From Pseudomonadota bacterium (GTDB lineage Bacteria; Pseudomonadota; Gammaproteobacteria; Legionellales; Legionellaceae), in NCBI GenBank assembly GCA_020051095.1, contig JAGVJN010000025.1, positions 1 through 64,000 on the forward strand: 64,000 bases of DNA, written 5' to 3'. Positions 7,605 to 14,791 of this stretch are shown piece after piece; position 1 is the stretch's first letter, and every line of letters starts with the position of its first letter. Below the pieces are notes generated by a model. The model searched no databases. It saw nothing but the letters and a program-made list of their open reading frames with translations, and had not been told where the DNA came from. The position numbers were made by a program, and so were the translations under genes.

Positions 7605-8513
7605 TTAAAAGTACTTCTGAGCAAGCAACTGTCCAAAGATGCCTTGTTTGGGCTTGCCAGTTTCATCCAGTTTATGTAGTTGGCCTGGCTTTTCCTTATA
7701 TTCCAAAATAGACCAGCCACTGTCTTGATAAAAATGATAGAGTTCATTTGGTTCTGGTAGATAAGTAAAACTTTCAGGATAGTTATAGGGTTCTGCTTTG
7801 ATGGGGAAAACAAAAAAATGCATACCTCCTAAAGCAGTGAGCGATTGCAGCTTTGTCAGTAAAGGCTTAATGCTGGACCGATTTAAAAACTGAATGGCCA
7901 CGGTAGAGTAAATAAAATCGAATGATTTATCTTTGATTGTAAGAGGTTGGTTTAAATCACAGACAAGTGCTTCAATATTCGATAATTGTTCTTGTGCTGC
8001 AATATGGCGAATATTTTCGATAGCATCTTTATTTTTATCTAAGCCAATAACATCGTGCCCAGGTAAGGAGAAATATAATGGATTTCGGCCTGAACCGCAG
8101 CCAACATCTAATATCGACATTTTCTCTCGGCCTTGCAGATAGGTTTGATAAATGGTCCATAAGTCATGATGCATAGCCCCCTGGTGGTATTTTTTCTCAA
8201 AAAAGCGATGCGATTGGCAGTAAAACTGCAAGGTTGCTTTGAAATCGGTACTTGTTGAGGCAATTTTATGCCATGAAGCAGGCGGAATTATCAGAGAAGG
8301 TAATTTTGAGTTTAAGGTATGATGGGAGAGTTGATTACCTTCTCCATCCAGAAAAACAAATTCAATCGTACCTTCATGCACAGTTAAGTGTCCCCAGGTA
8401 CCTTCTTTGGTACTGTGTTTATCAAGGAAAAACTGAAGGTTCTTCTCGTTGTTGAGTTCAATTTGTTTGTAAGCCCGTAATCCTTTGAGTGTCTGTTGAT
8501 AATTAATCATCAT
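7605..8513 (-). CDS. tehB: TehB-like methyltransferase with N-terminal DUF1971 domain
   Basis: 302 residues. The first about 95 are a small cupin-like domain of the DUF1971/TehB-N type (LKGLRAYKQIEL, WGHLTVHEG, IIPPASWHKI). From about 130 on there is a SAM methyltransferase domain with motif I ILDVGCGSGRNP and VIGLDKN. This architecture is that of long TehB proteins, linked to tellurite and other oxyanion or lipophilic-cation resistance. The start ATGATG has only GGGA upstream. It is the first gene after the second hammerhead/pseudoknot leader and precedes the nitroreductase fusion. Confidence 0.85.
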   Translation of the reverse strand: MMINYQQTLKGLRAYKQIELNNEKNLQFFLDKHSTKEGTWGHLTVHEGTIEFVFLDGEGNQLSHHTLNSKLPSLIIPPASWHKIASTSTDFKATLQFYCQSHRFFEKKYHQGAMHHDLWTIYQTYLQGREKMSILDVGCGSGRNPLYFSLPGHDVIGLDKNKDAIENIRHIAAQEQLSNIEALVCDLNQPLTIKDKSFDFIYSTVAIQFLNRSSIKPLLTKLQSLTALGGMHFFVFPIKAEPYNYPESFTYLPEPNELYHFYQDSGWSILEYKEKPGQLHKLDETGKPKQGIFGQLLAQKYF

Positions 8514-8578
8514 TATTCCCGCGCATTTGTTTGTTGCTTGGTTGCAGTTCTGCCGAATGGCAAGTATCCGTGAAGGGT

Positions 8579-8623
8579 ATCCCGACTGAACGTCCAGCCA
8601 CAGGGTTAGGGATCGGGGTGGCT
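8579..8623 (-). ncRNA. Conserved hairpin-pseudoknot following hammerhead 2
   Basis: Second copy of the motif at 6631-6677. AGCCAC (8623-8618) pairs with GUGGCU (8601-8596). Loop bases AUCCC (8613-8609) are complementary to GGGAU (8583-8579) downstream. An alternative pairing of CCCGAU (8617-8612) with GUCGGG (8586-8581) is also possible. It starts one base after the ribozyme, so after self-cleavage it would lie close to the 5'-hydroxyl end of the tehB mRNA. Conservation with copy 1 is 28 of 32 bases. Confidence 0.65.
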
Positions 8624-8624
8624 A

Positions 8625-8675
8625 AGCACAAGACCTTGTATACGGTTTCGCCTTTAAAGGCTCATCAGCTGTGCT
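8625..8675 (-). ncRNA. Hammerhead ribozyme 2 (type I)
   Basis: Read leftward: stem I 5' strand AGCACAG (8675-8669), CUGAUGA (8668-8662), stem II GCCU-UUAA-AGGC, GAAA, stem III ACC/GGU closing an 8-nt loop, then GUC with C17 at 8632. The stem I 3' strand UUGUGCU (8631-8625) pairs with all seven bases of the 5' strand (one G-U). Cleavage is predicted between 8632 and 8631. All invariant core nucleotides are intact, and stem I and III sequences differ from copy 1 while the pairing is kept. It lies about 110 nt upstream of tehB. Confidence 0.9.
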
Positions 8676-8726
8676 AATTAAAAGCTATCAAATCGGTGCT
8701 TGCTGCGCAAGGATTTAGCGTGGGTT

Positions 8727-8837
8727 TTTTGTTCAAACGCGTTGAGCGCCTTTGAACAAAAGCGCGGAATGTGTTGATTTTACTGAGTAAAATCAAGGAT
8801 GGTTTCATGCGTCACTGCACATAAATTGCAGTGACGC
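8727..8837. repeat. Three consecutive long palindromes
   Basis: Within 111 bp: (1) 11-bp arms TTTTGTTCAAA/TTTGAACAAAA (8727-8737, 8751-8761) with 13 bases between; (2) a 23-bp near-continuous palindrome with arms TTGATTTTACT/AGTAAAATCAA (8774-8784, 8786-8796); (3) arms GCGTCACTGCA/TGCAGTGACGC (8809-8819, 8827-8837) with 7 bases between. All arms are perfect. None has a U-run suitable for a terminator in the leftward direction. Spacing and number suggest operators, a single-strand promoter or origin/oriT structure of the parent element. They lie between the rightward secreted-protein gene and the leftward hammerhead 2 leader. Confidence 0.75.
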
Positions 8838-8931
8838 AGAATATAGTTTTCAGTAGTAAAAAAAGCCATAGAAGTATATAGAAAACTCTAATATACTATG
8901 CCGGCTTTAATCATAAAAAGGTAAAGTAACT

Positions 8932-9453
8932 ATGAACAAAAAAGCGGCCCTGCTAACATCATTTCTTCTAGTAAGCATGCCTATTTATGCAAAAGGATTT
9001 CTTAAAGATCGGCTAATGAAGTCAAAACATCAAACTTTTGTAGAAAACTCAAATAACCCTCACGACTTTTCAGGCTTATGGGTTGGGACATGCGATAAGC
9101 CACTAGAAAAATTAGCTTTAAAGATTACTCAAACTGACAAAAATATTATCTTGGCAGATGCTGAGAGTACTAATAAAAATGAAGAGAGTTTAAAATTTCC
9201 TATTAATCAGGTTAAATCAAAAATTGTTAGTACTTTGCATGGTGCTGAGCATTCTTTAAGTTCAGCATTATGGGTGGGTCAGGGAAGAATAGATTTATCA
9301 TTTTATAGCATAGAAAGGGTAACTGAAGATCATACTATCTACAGTTTTGTAACTAATTATGAAGTAAGACTGGATTTAGAAAATGATAAATTGAAATTTA
9401 TCATAGACAATTATCCAGATAATATTGTATGCATTCTTGACAAACAAGATTAG
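8932..9453 (+). CDS. Secreted protein of unknown function
   Basis: 173 residues with an N-terminal signal peptide (Lys-rich start, then LLTSFLLVSMPIYA, cleavage probably after YA). The mature part has two Cys (TCDKP and VCILD near the end) that could form a disulfide, and an FSGLWVGTCD start typical of small beta-sheet exported proteins. I recognise no family. AAAGGTAAAG precedes the ATG. It is one of the few rightward genes in the island and diverges from the tehB unit across the palindrome region. Confidence 0.7.
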   Translation: MNKKAALLTSFLLVSMPIYAKGFLKDRLMKSKHQTFVENSNNPHDFSGLWVGTCDKPLEKLALKITQTDKNIILADAESTNKNEESLKFPINQVKSKIVSTLHGAEHSLSSALWVGQGRIDLSFYSIERVTEDHTIYSFVTNYEVRLDLENDKLKFIIDNYPDNIVCILDKQD

Positions 9454-9501
9454 TAAATGTAAGCCTTATTAGGAAGCGTTGTTGTAAGTTACTATAACTT
9501 G

Positions 9502-9930
9502 TTATTCCAGTTCTTTCCGCATAAATATACAGTAGCTATTATCTACATAACCATAACGCTTAAAATCTTGCACATAACCAAGATTTTTATAGAACGTTGC
9601 AGCCTTTTGAAAACTCATGGTTTGAATAGTGGCTACTTTACATCCTTCCAGTTTTCCAAGTTCATCTACCTTATCCATAAGTTTTCTGGCTAGTCCTTGA
9701 TTTCTGTAATTTGGATCTACCCAAAGTTGGTCGGTATAAACTGTTCCATAAATTACAAAACCGTTAGCACCAGCAATTATATTCTCTTCATCATCGCGGA
9801 TAAAAAATGCAAAAGGATGTGCTTCACCAAATTCAGCTGTTTCTTGATTGATTTTTTGTGTAAGCATGTCGATCTCTGAAGGAGATGGATGGCTTATATA
9901 CTCTATTTTATTTTTCACAGATATCCTCAC
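9502..9930 (-). CDS. GNAT acetyltransferase
   Basis: 142-residue single-domain GNAT. The acetyl-CoA loop is LWVDPNYRNQGLARKLM and the C-terminal part has AATFYKNLGYVQ. It starts with GTG at 9930, overlapping the stop of the kinase-like gene (GTGA), so the two are coupled. The family acetylates amines of small molecules or proteins; the substrate is not readable. It resembles the C-terminal domain of the double GNAT at 4042-5070 in the loop (NQG) and CGF/LGY region. Confidence 0.83.
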   Translation of the reverse strand: MRISVKNKIEYISHPSPSEIDMLTQKINQETAEFGEAHPFAFFIRDDEENIIAGANGFVIYGTVYTDQLWVDPNYRNQGLARKLMDKVDELGKLEGCKVATIQTMSFQKAATFYKNLGYVQDFKRYGYVDNSYCIFMRKELE

Positions 9931-10979
9931 TTTTGCTCAAGTAACTTCTCAAGTTTATGTGTGGGATATGGCGAAGATTTATCCATTTGAACTTCTCTAT
10001 AGAATGTATGCATTTCCTCGGCAACCGCGACATGTTTGGACAATAACATATTAACTTCATTTGTCATATCAACATTGAGTTTTTTATTAATGTAATCGTT
10101 CAGAGTTTGATCCCAATTTGTATTTCCCAGATAGCTGGTTAAAATGCCATGAAGCAAATTGACTGAAAAACTGCATCTATCATAATTTTTATGGTCTTCA
10201 AAAAAATGCTTTTCGGTGGTTGATAAATCAAACCTCTCAGATATCGCAAGTCCAAAATCACTCAGGTAAATATTCTCATCATCTGCTAAAACGTTCCAAA
10301 AGTGGGCGTCCATATGGAGAAAATTGTTTGCTTTCATAAAATCCAAGACATTTTCAAATGAACTACTTATCCGATTCAGATGCTTGCTTACGTCATTATT
10401 TGATTTGTCTGTTGTAAGTATCTCATTAAGATGTTGATATAAATTTTTAGGGAAGTGTTCCAGGAATAACAAAACGCTGGTGTTTGCTTGATTTAAGTTA
10501 TCGATGCGACATTTGATTTGTTGATTATTTTCCCAGGTAGCGAAGTAATTATCTTGGGAATCCCAATACGACAAATCCTCTTTGTTGATTGAGTCAGGAA
10601 TGATGCGCCAGTGGTACATAATAGGGAAGTTTGGACACTTTCTAGTAATTACCCAGTTCGTCGTCATAATGTGAGCAGCGAGTTCTCGCCATGCGCCAAA
10701 ACCAGCTGAGCCTATTCCATATTGGTAGCACATAGGTAATTTGAATATATTTGCCGTTGACATATAGTTGTCAGGCTTTAATTCAAAATCCGATATTGGA
10801 ACTTTTTTAACAAAAATAGGAGCATTATCAACTTCTATTTCAACAGAAGAGCCTCCAATACCTTTATGCTTTGATGTGCCTTCTGATAAAGCATGCTGCA
10901 ATTGTTTATTGCTTAAGCAGGCCAGAGTATTAGAGATCGAATTGTATTTTTCTATTCGCAAATTTTCAGTATTATTCAT
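9927..10979 (-). CDS. Eukaryotic-like protein-kinase-fold protein
   Basis: 350 residues with recognisable kinase landmarks: a glycine-rich loop GIGGSS (40-45), VAIK-like FVKKVP (Lys58/59), catalytic loop HMDAHFWN (His222, Asp224, Asn229) and SDFGLA with the Mg-binding Asp241. The activation and C-lobe segments are short and unusual, and there is no APE motif, so the target may be a small molecule or a protein. Kinases of this kind occur in Legionella and actinobacteria. It is coupled to the downstream GNAT gene by a 4-bp overlap. Confidence 0.72.
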   Translation of the reverse strand: MNNTENLRIEKYNSISNTLACLSNKQLQHALSEGTSKHKGIGGSSVEIEVDNAPIFVKKVPISDFELKPDNYMSTANIFKLPMCYQYGIGSAGFGAWRELAAHIMTTNWVITRKCPNFPIMYHWRIIPDSINKEDLSYWDSQDNYFATWENNQQIKCRIDNLNQANTSVLLFLEHFPKNLYQHLNEILTTDKSNNDVSKHLNRISSSFENVLDFMKANNFLHMDAHFWNVLADDENIYLSDFGLAISERFDLSTTEKHFFEDHKNYDRCSFSVNLLHGILTSYLGNTNWDQTLNDYINKKLNVDMTNEVNMLLSKHVAVAEEMHTFYREVQMDKSSPYPTHKLEKLLEQK

Positions 10980-11117
10980 TTCTTCTGTTGAATTAATAAG
11001 TTTTTGGTTTTATGCATCAAGTATACATGAGGAACAAACAGGGATTAATAGATAATTTTTAGCATTTCCTCCATATCTGATAACATACCAACTCCATTAG
11101 ATAACTCAGTAAACCCT

Positions 11118-11404
11118 ATGACATACGTTGATAGCCATGAAATGAAGCAACAACTTGAAGACAGCCTGGAATTGTTGAAAATGATTTTAGGACCCGATCT
11201 TTTAGGAGTGTACCTTTATGGTTCATCTCTTGTGGGTGGGCTGCAAAAATATAGTGACGTTGTATTAGTGCCGAAAATGAGCACTGGGATGATATTGAAT
11301 TGCTCATCAAGCCTTGTGCAGATTTTATAGTTGATCAAATTAATGCAAGGTCAGCATTGATAAATTTCGATGATCCCAACAAATTAATAAAATTAGTTGA
11401 ATAG
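11118..11404 (+). pseudogene. Broken nucleotidyltransferase (aminoglycoside adenylyltransferase-like)
   Basis: The first frame encodes about 50 good residues: an N-terminal helix, LLGVYLYGSSLVGGLQKYSD (the GSS...GGL..SD metal-binding pattern of nucleotidyltransferases). It then goes out of register after VLVPK; a second frame continues EHWDDIELL... to KLVE and TAG at 11404. Most of a 250-residue adenylyltransferase is missing, so this is a deleted, frameshifted remnant. The original substrate was probably an aminoglycoside. Confidence 0.7.
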
Positions 11405-11405
11405 C

Positions 11406-11576
11406 CTAAATATTTTTTCCTTTCTCAACATAATTAAAGCTCATATTTTCTACTGGCTTAAGTTGACTAAGGCCATTTTGATTAATTAAATTAGCGAGGA
11501 TAGAAGGTAATTTATTTAGCCACTCTTGTCCTTTTTTACCATAGATTGTAAGAATATTCTGCTCAAAAGAAATCAT
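11406..11576 (-). pseudogene. 5' fragment of an APH(6)/streptomycin-kinase-like gene
   Basis: A 56-residue frame, MISFEQNILTIYGKKGQEWL..., ending MSFNYVEKGKNI. It matches the expected first about 50 residues of streptomycin/hydroxyurea-type phosphotransferases (start helix, GxxGxxWL, then ...NYV), after which the kinase domain should follow but is absent. The ATG overlaps the stop of the upstream GNAT gene (ATGA), so it once formed an acetyl/phospho-transferase pair. The 3' end abuts the broken nucleotidyltransferase at 11404: a deletion junction. Confidence 0.6.
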
Positions 11577-12103
11577 CGATTTTTTACCTTTTCAGGTTTG
11601 TGAACTTCATATCTTTCAAGAAGTCCATAATAACATTGCTCTAATCCAATGAATTGAAAACCACATTTTTCAAGCACTCGTTTTGAAGCGAGATTCTCCT
11701 TCTCAACAAATGAAACAATGGTATCAATGTTTAAGTGTTTAAACCCCCAATCAATCAGTGCCTTTGTTACTTCCGTAGCGTACCCGTTTCCCCAGTACTT
11801 TTTGTGGAAACGGTAGCCAATCTCAATTTCATGCTGTAAATCATAGTGACCAATGTGAAATATACCTGCCTGACCTATAAATTTACCACTATCACTTAAA
11901 AACACAGAAGCCATGCCATGTCCATGTTTTTGTTGATAGGGAAGTATACTTTCCATAAACCGTTCTACATCTTGAAGTGATTGTGGTCCTTGAGTGGTGA
12001 AACGTTGCACGTCAGGATCCGAGCGCAGCTTTAGAATATCTTCAAAATGGCTTGGATCGGTAAAACGAATGGTTAAGCGTTTGATTTTTAAAAAGTCAGT
12101 CAT
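11573..12103 (-). CDS. RimJ/RimL-type GNAT acetyltransferase
   Basis: 176 residues of the Acetyltransf_3 type: LTIRFTDPSHFEDILKLRSDPDVQRF at the start, an EIGYRFHKKYWGNGYATEVTKAL acetyl-CoA loop and ENLASKRVLEKCGF near the end. These proteins acetylate ribosomal protein N-termini, amino sugars or antibiotics; here an island-borne modification enzyme seems likely. Length is normal and the frame intact. It overlaps by ATGA with the APH(6)-like fragment downstream. Confidence 0.85.
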   Translation of the reverse strand: MTDFLKIKRLTIRFTDPSHFEDILKLRSDPDVQRFTTQGPQSLQDVERFMESILPYQQKHGHGMASVFLSDSGKFIGQAGIFHIGHYDLQHEIEIGYRFHKKYWGNGYATEVTKALIDWGFKHLNIDTIVSFVEKENLASKRVLEKCGFQFIGLEQCYYGLLERYEVHKPEKVKNR

Positions 12104-12113
12104 TTAGGTGAAA

Positions 12114-12540
12114 TTAGAAGCGAGAAATTAATAATATTAATGTTATAACGATACTGGCTATTTTTAAAATAGCTAAGCGAAACTGTCCAATGATTTGAAA
12201 ACCTAGCGATTGATATACATTGGATGCAGCAGGGTTATTGGTAAAAAGGATTGCCTTATTTAAGCCGTTTTTTTTTCTTGATTTAAGCAGAGAGCCACAA
12301 TGACTTTTGCATATCCCTTATTGCTCAATGATGGCGGCGTATATACTGGGCCAATCTGAACGATATCTGGCAAATGAGCGTTAAACCCACAAAGAGCTAC
12401 TGGGTTGTTTTTATCATATAAAACCCATCTGTTTTTATTAACATTGTCATCATTAATTTCATCTAGCGCTTCTTTTTCCAGCTCTGGGGAAAATGCAGCA
12501 CCTAAGGCTTCAATTTTATAATCGATTAGCCATCATTTCA
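12114..12540 (-). pseudogene. Truncated, frameshifted GNAT at the island's right end
   Basis: Reading leftward, one frame gives KIEALGAAFSPELEKEALDE through VQIGPVYTPPSLSNKGYAK (acetyl-CoA loop), then a stop after a poly-A run. A shifted frame continues LNKAILFTNNPAASNVYQSLGF to a TAA at 12114. The first frame is blocked just upstream by stops, so the N-terminal half is gone and the gene also has a frameshift in the A8 tract. It occupies the space next to the intact tRNA where an integrase gene would normally be. Confidence 0.7.
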
Positions 12541-12580
12541 TTATTGCTGAGTCGCATTGTTTTGCGGGATTAAGTTGAAA

Positions 12581-12636
12581 ATTGATTTGAATGGTGGCCA
12601 GAGACAGAATCGAACTGTCGACACAAGGATTTTCAG
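12581..12636 (-). repeat. Proximal attachment-site copy inside tRNA-Phe
   Basis: Identical over 56 bases to 156-211. It includes 11 bases beyond the tRNA 3' end and the tRNA from the CCA to the anticodon loop. Being part of the complete tRNA gene, this is the side on which integration rebuilt a functional tRNA-Phe. Confidence 0.93.
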
Positions 12637-12667
12637 TCCTTTGCTCTACCAACTGAGCTATCTGGCC
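12592..12667 (-). tRNA. tRNA-Phe (GAA)
   Basis: 76 nt with encoded CCA. Acceptor stem GGCCAGA/TCTGGCC, D-arm GCTC..GAGC, anticodon stem AGGA/TCCT around loop CTGAAAA with anticodon GAA, variable region TGTGT, and T-arm with TTCGA. All stems pair. It is a standalone gene preceded by its own promoter and serves as the integration site of the island to its left. Confidence 0.98.
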
Positions 12668-12677
12668 AACGCGTGCT

Positions 12678-12706
12678 ATTAAACGCTGAAATGATTGTGG
12701 AGTCAA
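12678..12706 (-). promoter_or_regulatory. Sigma70-type promoter of tRNA-Phe
   Basis: Read leftward: -35 TTGACT (12706-12701), a 17-bp spacer, -10 TTTAAT (12683-12678), then 10 bases before the mature tRNA 5' end. Hexamers and spacing are near consensus and the position is right for a tRNA gene. Confidence 0.8.
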
Positions 12707-12794
12707 TAGTGAGTGGGGAAATTTTTCTGGTTTTTTTGGTGGATAGTTTGATTTGCGATCAACTAGGTTATATTTCGTGTTGTTGTCTCGATCC

Positions 12795-13703
12795 TTAAAA
12801 TGCCTTCATTGCTGTTGCAATGTTAGCGCCAAGTTCGGCATTGTTTTTAATTAATTCAATATTTGCTTTTAAGCTTTGGCCTTCTGTTAACTCAGCAATT
12901 CGTTTGAGTAGAAAAGGGGTGATTGATTTGCCATTAATGTGGTGGGCTTCTTGGTGTGCTTGCTCAATAATTGGGATTAGTTTATCGTCTGGGATCTCTG
13001 CATTTTTGGGAATTGGGTTGGCAACGACGATACCATTTGTTAGGCCAAGGTGGTGTTGCGTGATAAGCATTTTGGCAATTTCGTTAACTGAATCGAGTCG
13101 ATGGACAAGCGAGATGCCACTCGAGTGACTATAAAAGGCGGGAAATTCATCCGTTTGGTACCCCACAACCGGGACACCATGCGTTTCAAGCATCTCCAAA
13201 GTTTTAGGTAGGTCTAAAATAGATTTTGCACCGGAACATACAACGGCTACGGGTGTTGTGGCGAGTTCAATGATATCCGCTGAAATATCAAAATGTTCAC
13301 TCACTTTTGGATGAACGCCACCGATGCCGCCAGTCACAAAAATCGATATATTGGCTAAGTGAGCGCAATACATGGTTGCAGCGACGGTTGTGCTAGCCGT
13401 TAACCTTTGGCTGATGATAAATGCCAAATCACGTCGTGAAGCTTTTAGTACTTCGTCACTGTTTGCCAGGTGCGTCATTAATTTTTCATCGATACCGATG
13501 TGGATATGGCCATCATGAAGGGCAATCGTTGCAGGAGTCGCGCCTTGTTTTCGAATGATGTTTTCAACCGTTTGTGCACACTCAATATTATCAGGATAAG
13601 GCATGCCATGGGAGATTATGGTGGATTCAAGCGCCACAATAGGATGCTTGTTTTTGATGGCAGTTTCAATTTCTTTGTTGAATTTAAGGGGCAACTGCCT
13701 CAT
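12795..13703 (-). CDS. psuG: Pseudouridine-5'-phosphate glycosidase
   Basis: 302 residues, full length. The N-terminal VALESTIISHGMPYPDN is the hallmark of the family, and the central FVTGGIGGVH and VVCSGAKSILDLPKTLE motifs (with the catalytic Lys region) are also present. PsuG breaks pseudouridine 5'-phosphate into uracil and ribose 5-phosphate. The usual partner kinase psuK is not adjacent; instead the start overlaps the stop of yggX by 4 bp. Without psuK nearby the substrate must be phosphorylated by an enzyme encoded elsewhere. Confidence 0.95.
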   Translation of the reverse strand: MRQLPLKFNKEIETAIKNKHPIVALESTIISHGMPYPDNIECAQTVENIIRKQGATPATIALHDGHIHIGIDEKLMTHLANSDEVLKASRRDLAFIISQRLTASTTVAATMYCAHLANISIFVTGGIGGVHPKVSEHFDISADIIELATTPVAVVCSGAKSILDLPKTLEMLETHGVPVVGYQTDEFPAFYSHSSGISLVHRLDSVNEIAKMLITQHHLGLTNGIVVANPIPKNAEIPDDKLIPIIEQAHQEAHHINGKSITPFLLKRIAELTEGQSLKANIELIKNNAELGANIATAMKAF

Positions 13704-13984
13704 GTTTCATCCTGATGGTTAATGGGGGTAAAACCGGCAGGCTTTTCAGCCGTGTCAGTAAATAAAAATTTTTCCATCTCTTCGGTTAAAAATGCTCGGG
13801 CCTTGGGATCAATCAGACTTAATCGATATTCATTGATTAACATGGTTTGATGAGCCAACCACATTTTCCATGCTTTCGCTGAGATGGTTTGTTGGATTTT
13901 GACGCCAAAATCGTTGGGAAAGGGCGGTTTTTCTAGCGCAGGAAGTTCTTGTTTTAACTTGGTACAAAAAACAGTGTTTGTCAT
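13700..13984 (-). CDS. yggX: Probable Fe(2+)-trafficking protein YggX
   Basis: 94 residues. The start MTNTVFCTKL puts Cys7 at the conserved position, followed by WKMWLAHQTMLINEYRLSLIDP and a terminal FLF...GFTPI segment, all typical of YggX. The protein protects Fe-S enzymes from oxidative damage and helps iron handling in the cytosol. It overlaps psuG by 4 bp and is probably cotranscribed. Confidence 0.93.
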   Translation of the reverse strand: MTNTVFCTKLKQELPALEKPPFPNDFGVKIQQTISAKAWKMWLAHQTMLINEYRLSLIDPKARAFLTEEMEKFLFTDTAEKPAGFTPINHQDET

Positions 13985-14034
13985 TTTAAAAGCTCAATTT
14001 AAAAGTGCCATTATGGAGAAAACACGAAATCAGA

Positions 14035-14595
14035 TCAACTGTTCGCTTTTTCTTTTACCTGAGCATGCATAATATGTTGTGCTAACAATTGCTCTTGCTC
14101 TAAACTCATGTCTTTAAACTGGCAAGATATCGAGTAAAAGTCATTTTTAAAATGAGTTGAATAGACACAACAAGCATTCACGACAATGGGAATCATTTTC
14201 GGTTTCGTGTACAACACGATTTTTAACATCGTGCCTTTATCGATATTGTCCCGACATGTGAACCTTAAGCCGCCTAAGCTGATGTTAACTTTTCGAAGGC
14301 TAATGCTTTCACCTACCAAAAGGTTACGGCTGATGTAGTCCACTTTAGCATTGATTAAATTAAGATAATGAGCGGCAGTTGGATCGGTCAATGCCAAGGT
14401 CTGACTGACTTGTGCTAATTCACGATCAATTTCTTCGAAGTAGCGGGCAGTCTCAAGGTATTGCTGGTTTGAATGACCCATTAAATCCTTTTCAATAAAC
14501 GACTCCGCTTGCATTTCATTGGCAGAAAGAATACGGTAATCCATATAGACTTGATCGTCGATGCGAAAGTGTTGGCGCCTTTCATGTACTGGCAT
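14035..14595 (-). CDS. PilZ-domain protein
   Basis: I start at the ATG at 14595, which has AAGGAG 6 nt upstream; upstream in-frame codons to 14631 lack a signal. The 186-residue protein begins VHERRQHFRIDD (the RxxxR-like entry of PilZ c-di-GMP-binding domains) and has VNISLGGLRFTCRDNIDKGTMLKIVLY (the D/NxSxxG motif, here NISLGG) around residue 112. A helical linker of about 80 residues separates the two parts. Likely a c-di-GMP effector or a PilZ-like adaptor; the output is unknown. It diverges from lolC. Confidence 0.83.
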   Translation of the reverse strand: MPVHERRQHFRIDDQVYMDYRILSANEMQAESFIEKDLMGHSNQQYLETARYFEEIDRELAQVSQTLALTDPTAAHYLNLINAKVDYISRNLLVGESISLRKVNISLGGLRFTCRDNIDKGTMLKIVLYTKPKMIPIVVNACCVYSTHFKNDFYSISCQFKDMSLEQEQLLAQHIMHAQVKEKANS

Positions 14596-14791
14596 AATCT
14601 CTCCTTGATTTGTCATTGGCTGCATGAACAAAATATCCCTATTTATCCAAAAAACATGTTTTTATTATAAAATATAGCTTGTTTTCCATAATTTATACAA
14701 ATTGCGTTAAAAAAATATTTTTCAATGTCTGACATTTATTCTTAGCCATAAATTGTCTACAATAGATATTTTATTAAATGAATCGTTAATA

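Noticed and set aside
8727-8761. Long hairpin as a terminator for the gene block
   Set aside because: In the leftward direction the stem is followed by A's, not U's, and in the rightward direction there is no gene ending here.
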